DNA from: Pieris napi
Lineage: Eukaryota > Arthropoda > Insecta > Lepidoptera > Pieridae
Direction of reading: 5' to 3'
Length of the DNA: 64,000 nt
Assembly (NCBI RefSeq): GCF_905475465.1
Contig: NC_062253.1
Span: 124,001-188,000, forward strand
The position numbers and the translations under genes are program-made. Below the pieces are notes generated by a model. That model was not told the origin of the DNA and made no database searches. It saw only the letters and a list, made by a program, of their open reading frames with translations. Of this stretch, positions 59,907 through 64,000 are shown in pieces. Within the stretch, counting starts at the first letter, position 1; each line of letters begins with the position of its first letter.

Positions 59907-60541
59907 ATGGCTGTACAGAGTGTATTTTTAGCTTATTTTCTAATTTTTCTTAAAGATTGGACCATATGTGGTAAGTAATACAAATTTTAGAATTTTATAT
60001 TGTTTAAAATAAAGTCACTGTTTAGTACCACTGTTTGTTACCAATAATAGACGCATTTAATTTAAATGACGGTGTTTCACCACATATCAGTATCCCAATA
60101 CAGCCTGCCTGAAAAACATTTTATTTTAATGTATAATTTTACAGTATTTAGTATTTGTATGTGTTAGATAGTTCTCTACTTTTGCGTACCAATTCTTAAA
60201 AGGCCGGCAACGTACTAAAAACGTTAAAGAGCGGCGGTTACTTAAACAAAAGTTATAATATATTAATTAATTTTTAATTAAAAGATATAAAAAGTATAAT
60301 TCAGTTCCAACTCTAAAGTCATCATTCTCTCGTGATTTATAAACATAGATGTTATAACTCTCTAAAAATAAGACTGAAAAAATTTCACAATTTTTAAAGC
60401 ATCTACAACAGCAAAATCTGAGTTAGAATGCGAATTTCCCCCAAAAATGGAAGAGGATTTGACCCACGTTCGGCGCAAGCGACTTACAACTGAGATGGGG
60501 CTAGTTTGTCTCGAAGACTATCCTTACACTGTATCAATAAG
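59907..60541 (+). pseudogene. Serine protease-like gene, 5' end only
   Basis: Two joinable exons, 59907-59970 (ends in phase 1, donor gtaagt) and 60412-60541 (acceptor caacag, donor gttagt in phase 2), encode about 64 residues. They comprise a hydrophobic signal peptide (MAVQSVFLAYFLIFLKDWTI), a short propeptide with a basic cluster (HVRRKR) and the start of an S1-like domain (DYPYTVSIR). The next exon would carry the catalytic His, but none is found before the fucosyltransferase gene at 62608. It is either a truncated duplicate or a gene broken by later insertions. The position after gene F parallels the protease homologue after gene D. The family call rests on little sequence. Confidence 0.45.
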
Positions 60542-60584
60542 GTTAGTTATAAAAACATTATCTAATAAAATAAAAAATCAGTAG

Positions 60585-60720
60585 CGCTACAACCCTTTTA
60601 GGTCAGGGCCTCAGATTTCTGTATGTGTTTCATGCTTAGGTTATGCCTTAGACACAAAAAGTCGACGCCGTGTGTCAGGCTCAGGAGGCTGATCACCTTG
60701 CTCTATTCGATTGACAGAAA
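60585..60720. repeat. Head-to-head chimera of two SINE pieces
   Basis: The first part (60585-60645: cagtagcgctacaacccttt, gggcctcagatttctgtatg) is the inverted SINE 3' end. The second part (60645-60720: ttatgccttagacacaaaaa, gtgtgtcaggctcaggaggc) is a forward middle part. The join is abrupt. Confidence 0.55.
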
Positions 60721-61689
60721 TTTGATTATTTTTTATATTTAAAAACTTGTAGTTCAATTAACCTGTTAAAGAGAATATTACATACATTATCTGTATTTAT
60801 GTTGACGTAACAGCTCTTGTTCAGTTTATAAACCATGTATATTTGTGTACATTAGGTTTACTTTGACGGTATATATTTATTTAAGAGTTATTTTTGATAA
60901 TGATATCTTTTTAACTAAATCTCATTTAAATAAACGACTTATCAATGACACGATAGATATTACAGAGTACATATTTAACAAAAATAGGCTGCAAAACCTA
61001 TTAATTAAATTAAATCCTACTCGTATATCTATAAATAAAACATAAATTAGTAACTTTTGACTAAAGCAGTGATGAAAGGAGATAGAATTAAGCCTGAATA
61101 ATGTTTCATCAATTTGAAATTACGTGTAACCCACCCACTAAATAAATTAATCCAAAATTATGTTACTTGTACCTACCTGAAATGTACTATTGTAGAATAA
61201 TAAAAGTGCTGTAGTAGATCTTAAAACTGAGATATCGTGAAATCTTATGTAAGTCCAACAATTTTGGATAACAAGTGAATTCGAATTATCTCATAAGTAT
61301 AATATTATTATGCCATTTACAAAATTCCGCCGGTCCGCGTTATACAGACAACTACTTTAGAAATGGTAATTTGTATTTTTTTTAAACTTTATTTCTCATT
61401 ACAAAAATTATTTTTTATTCATATGAGAAATTTAATATTATATACGAACGAGATACACGTCGCCATCAGCAAGCCCAATTTTAGTCTAATGGGCTCCTTC
61501 TGATGTGTATCTTTAATGCCCTTTTGAACTGATTAATCACGCTAATGTTCGAACCTTAGACGGCAACTGTCTAAACAATTGTAACACCCTAATACCTAAT
61601 AGATCTCTTTAAATAATTTGTGCGTGGCTTTGGCAAGACAAGCAAACTCACTCGACGAGTATTGCGTGTAGTGATGTATTTGATTTTTT
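60721..61689. other. Intergenic, AT-rich
   Basis: No gene recognised. A 66-codon frame at 60845-61045 is open but not recognisable. Confidence 0.4.
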
Positions 61690-62110
61690 TAAATGATAAG
61701 TTACTATGGAGAGAGCTATTTTTTTTTTAAATAATGATACAGGTGTAAAAAACATATAGTTGTTTAATCGTCATAATTTTGGTTTCTTGGTAGATTTTAT
61801 TAGTAGGTGTTAAAAAATTGTATCTAAATAGTGCTTTTATTAATTTATTTTGTAGTGTTTGTATCTTAGAAATTTTGTTTTTGCATGCTGTACCTACTCC
61901 ATATTTCAATGAGGTACCTATATGAAATGTGGCTTGACTAAACAATTATAAATCAAATGACGTACAGATTGCGGGATGCATATTGCATTTTGATATTGAG
62001 CAAAATCTGCCTATAAGTGATTTTAGTTTGGTAATTATGTGGGATATATGAAAGTTCCACTTTAAATTTGTATCCTTTCTAAGACCCAGATATTTCTCCC
62101 ATTTTTTTGC
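61690..62110 (-). pseudogene. LINE reverse transcriptase C-terminal fragment
   Basis: The minus strand reads about KYLGLRKDTNLKWNFHISHI, then after a break FHIGTSLKYGVGTACKNKIS and KIQTLQNKLIKALFRYNF. The order KYLGL, LKW, then LxYG and LQNKLIKxL is typical of the thumb and post-catalytic region of insect non-LTR reverse transcriptases. It has a stop and no catalytic core. Confidence 0.7.
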
Positions 62111-62607
62111 ACTATATTAAGCAATATTAACATTTTATTTACATAAGATAAAAACACGTCAGCGTGAAATAACTTCAAATTTGTTGCATTTTTCTTTTTA
62201 TAATTCAATAAATTTGAAATTATAACAAATTAATGTCTAACAATTATTGTAATATTTAACTTTTAGCGCCATCTGTCAATAACTACAATAACAGTTAACA
62301 GTACGGTTATATCTAGCGGCTTAATTTAAACTCTTTTAATTGTATACCTGTACGGTATACTCAAAGTATTGACCATTTTAAATTAGTTCGGTAAAAAGTA
62401 TTGTGTTGTATGTGAATTGAGAATTCAACATTATCAGGACCTGTAGCATGATAGTCTGGCGAACGTCGAAATCTTGAAGAAAAAAGGAAACCGACATATT
62501 TTGTTGCCTGGAACAAGCAAGTCATACAACAGAGATAGTCAGAGATTAACTAATAACTGCCAATTCTATCTTATCTTATCACTCCGTGTATCTATCAGCG
62601 GCCAGAC

Positions 62608-63506
62608 ATGTTGAACGTAACCTTTCGGCTCGTTATAATATTATTAATAGTTTCAATCACTTCATCACTGTACTATATCTACCAAACACGACTTTACGAC
62701 ATAAGAGCAAATCGAAAAAATATTATTTCTTATTTAAATCATACGGAGTTAAAGTATATCCTACAATGGACAAGAAGGTTCAGCGCGCCATTCGACTACC
62801 TCGAAGAAGGGAACAGTGTTTTTATAAAACACAAGTGCAAGTACACCAACTGCTACGTAACAGACGACAGAAACTATTTCCTAGACTTGAAAAACTTTCA
62901 AGCGATTGCTTTTAATGGAAGAGATTTAGACATGTGGAGTTTCCAATTACCACAACAGCGAACGCCGGAACAGAAGTATGTCTTTGGAGCAATGGAGTCA
63001 CCTGATTTCTTTCCAGCATGCAATGAATATTTAGATGGCTTCTTCAATTGGACGTGGTCGTATAAACTCGATTCTGACTTTCAATGGGGGTACATAACTA
63101 TTTATGATTTGGAAGACAATCTAATTGGACCAGCAATTGATATGAAATGGATTGAGAATATGAAACCAGTAGATAATGCTCTAAAAACTAAACTAGATAG
63201 TAAGAGTAAAGCAGTAGCATGGTTTGTATCACATTGTCACACAAAGCGTGGCAGAGAAGACTTTGTAGAAGATTTGGGCAAGGAGTTAGACAAATTTGGA
63301 TGGACTATTGATGTGTATGGTAAATGTGGGACTCTGTCATGCCCCTTTAGAGGAGAGAAGTCTTGTAACAAGATGTTAGAAAATGATTATTACTTTTATT
63401 TATCATTTGAGAATTCATTTGCTGAAGATTATGTGACTGAGAAACTATTGACTGCTCTCAATAATTATGCGGTGCCAGTTGTTTATGGCGGTGCTGATTA
63501 TTCAAG
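62608..63506 (+). CDS. FucTC: Alpha-1,3-fucosyltransferase, first coding exon (gene runs off window)
   Basis: One 899-bp exon from ATG 62608 to a GT donor (gtgagt) at 63507 encodes 299 residues plus two bases. Residues about 8-26 form a single signal-anchor helix, as in type II Golgi enzymes. Then come a stem and the start of the catalytic part (FNWTWSYKLDSDFQWGY). The family signature follows at about 258-298: YYFYLSFENSFAEDYVTEKL then VPVVYGGADYSR, part of the GDP-fucose binding site. The enzyme moves fucose from GDP-fucose to GlcNAc on glycans in the Golgi. About 100-130 C-terminal residues expected for the family would lie in later exons beyond 64000. The C-type insect paralogue is my best guess from overall pattern; the family is firm. 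Confidence 0.88.
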
Positions 63507-64000
63507 GTGAGTTAAAATAAATAATATGTTTTAGTAACAGATTTTATTAGGATTATTTTGTTGTTTTGTTTATGGTTTTAGTTAATAATTATGACTCTTA
63601 ATAACTTATTTTAAAATATAAACAACATAGTGGTCAAATTGTTTATATATTAGGTAATATATTTTGCTGTATGGTTTTTAAAAAAAAAGATAAGAATATT
63701 TAATTATACTTCTATTTATTAAAAATTTAAAAATATAAGATCCATATACTAAAAATAAATGGACCAATTTAGTATTAAATCAAACTCTGATTGTCCTTGT
63801 ATTTAAAAATTATTCACTACTATTTAAGCTATAATATTACACATAAATGTTTAGTATAAGTGCCTATTATAGTAAAGTTAAAAAATGAATTTCCATAAAT
63901 GTTTAAGAAGATAGAAGTTAATATTAGTTAAGTATATTTATTATACTCATATGTATATGTATGTATATATATATATATATGAGTATGTTTATTAGGCAGT
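63507..64000. other. Fucosyltransferase intron, with (TA)n tract
   Basis: AT-rich intron. A TA dinucleotide run lies at about 63964-63980. No exon is seen before the window ends. Confidence 0.6.

Overview
This is a piece of an insect nuclear genome, almost certainly a moth or butterfly. It is AT-rich, has small GT-AG split exons, many introns, and a dense load of lepidopteran-style transposons, including tRNA-derived SINEs. No bacterial-type operons, ribosome binding sites or CRISPR arrays are present.

The backbone is a same-strand (+) tandem array of major facilitator sugar-porter genes of the facilitated trehalose transporter (Tret1-like) type. Gene A (3' end only, 458-2445), gene B (complete, 6969-16962, 472 aa), fragment C (last three exons only, 19836-22148), gene D (complete, 27366-31834, 466 aa), gene E (complete, 39036-51440, 459 aa) and gene F (complete, 52953-58930, 471 aa) share one exon plan. 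Exon lengths of 230, 321/324, 133, 224 and 195 bp recur with the same phases. A and B are recent duplicates that also share intron sequence, and C is a near copy of the end of F. All copies lack the usual Gln-Gln sugar-binding motif of TM7.

After D lies a five-exon secreted serine protease homologue (33168-35715) that has lost its catalytic His and Ser and one disulfide. After F lies the 5' end of a second protease-like gene (59907-60541). The window ends in the first coding exon of an alpha-1,3-fucosyltransferase (62608-63506).

Introns and intergenic stretches are filled with mobile DNA: a Penelope-like element (947-1722); an R1-type LINE 3' end with clean target duplication (7418-8147); mariner remnants (14405-15572, 15756-15915, 23560-24012); LINE reverse-transcriptase and endonuclease fragments; several MITE families, including a foldback element (20410-21072); about ten SINE pieces; and a PIF/Harbinger cluster. 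Inside intron 4 of gene E, an apparently intact autonomous Harbinger (43868-46841) sits inside a non-autonomous relative (43617-47313). Its transposase gene and its MADF-domain gene are on opposite strands, and each has an exon inside the other's intron. That interlocked layout is the most unusual structure in the window.
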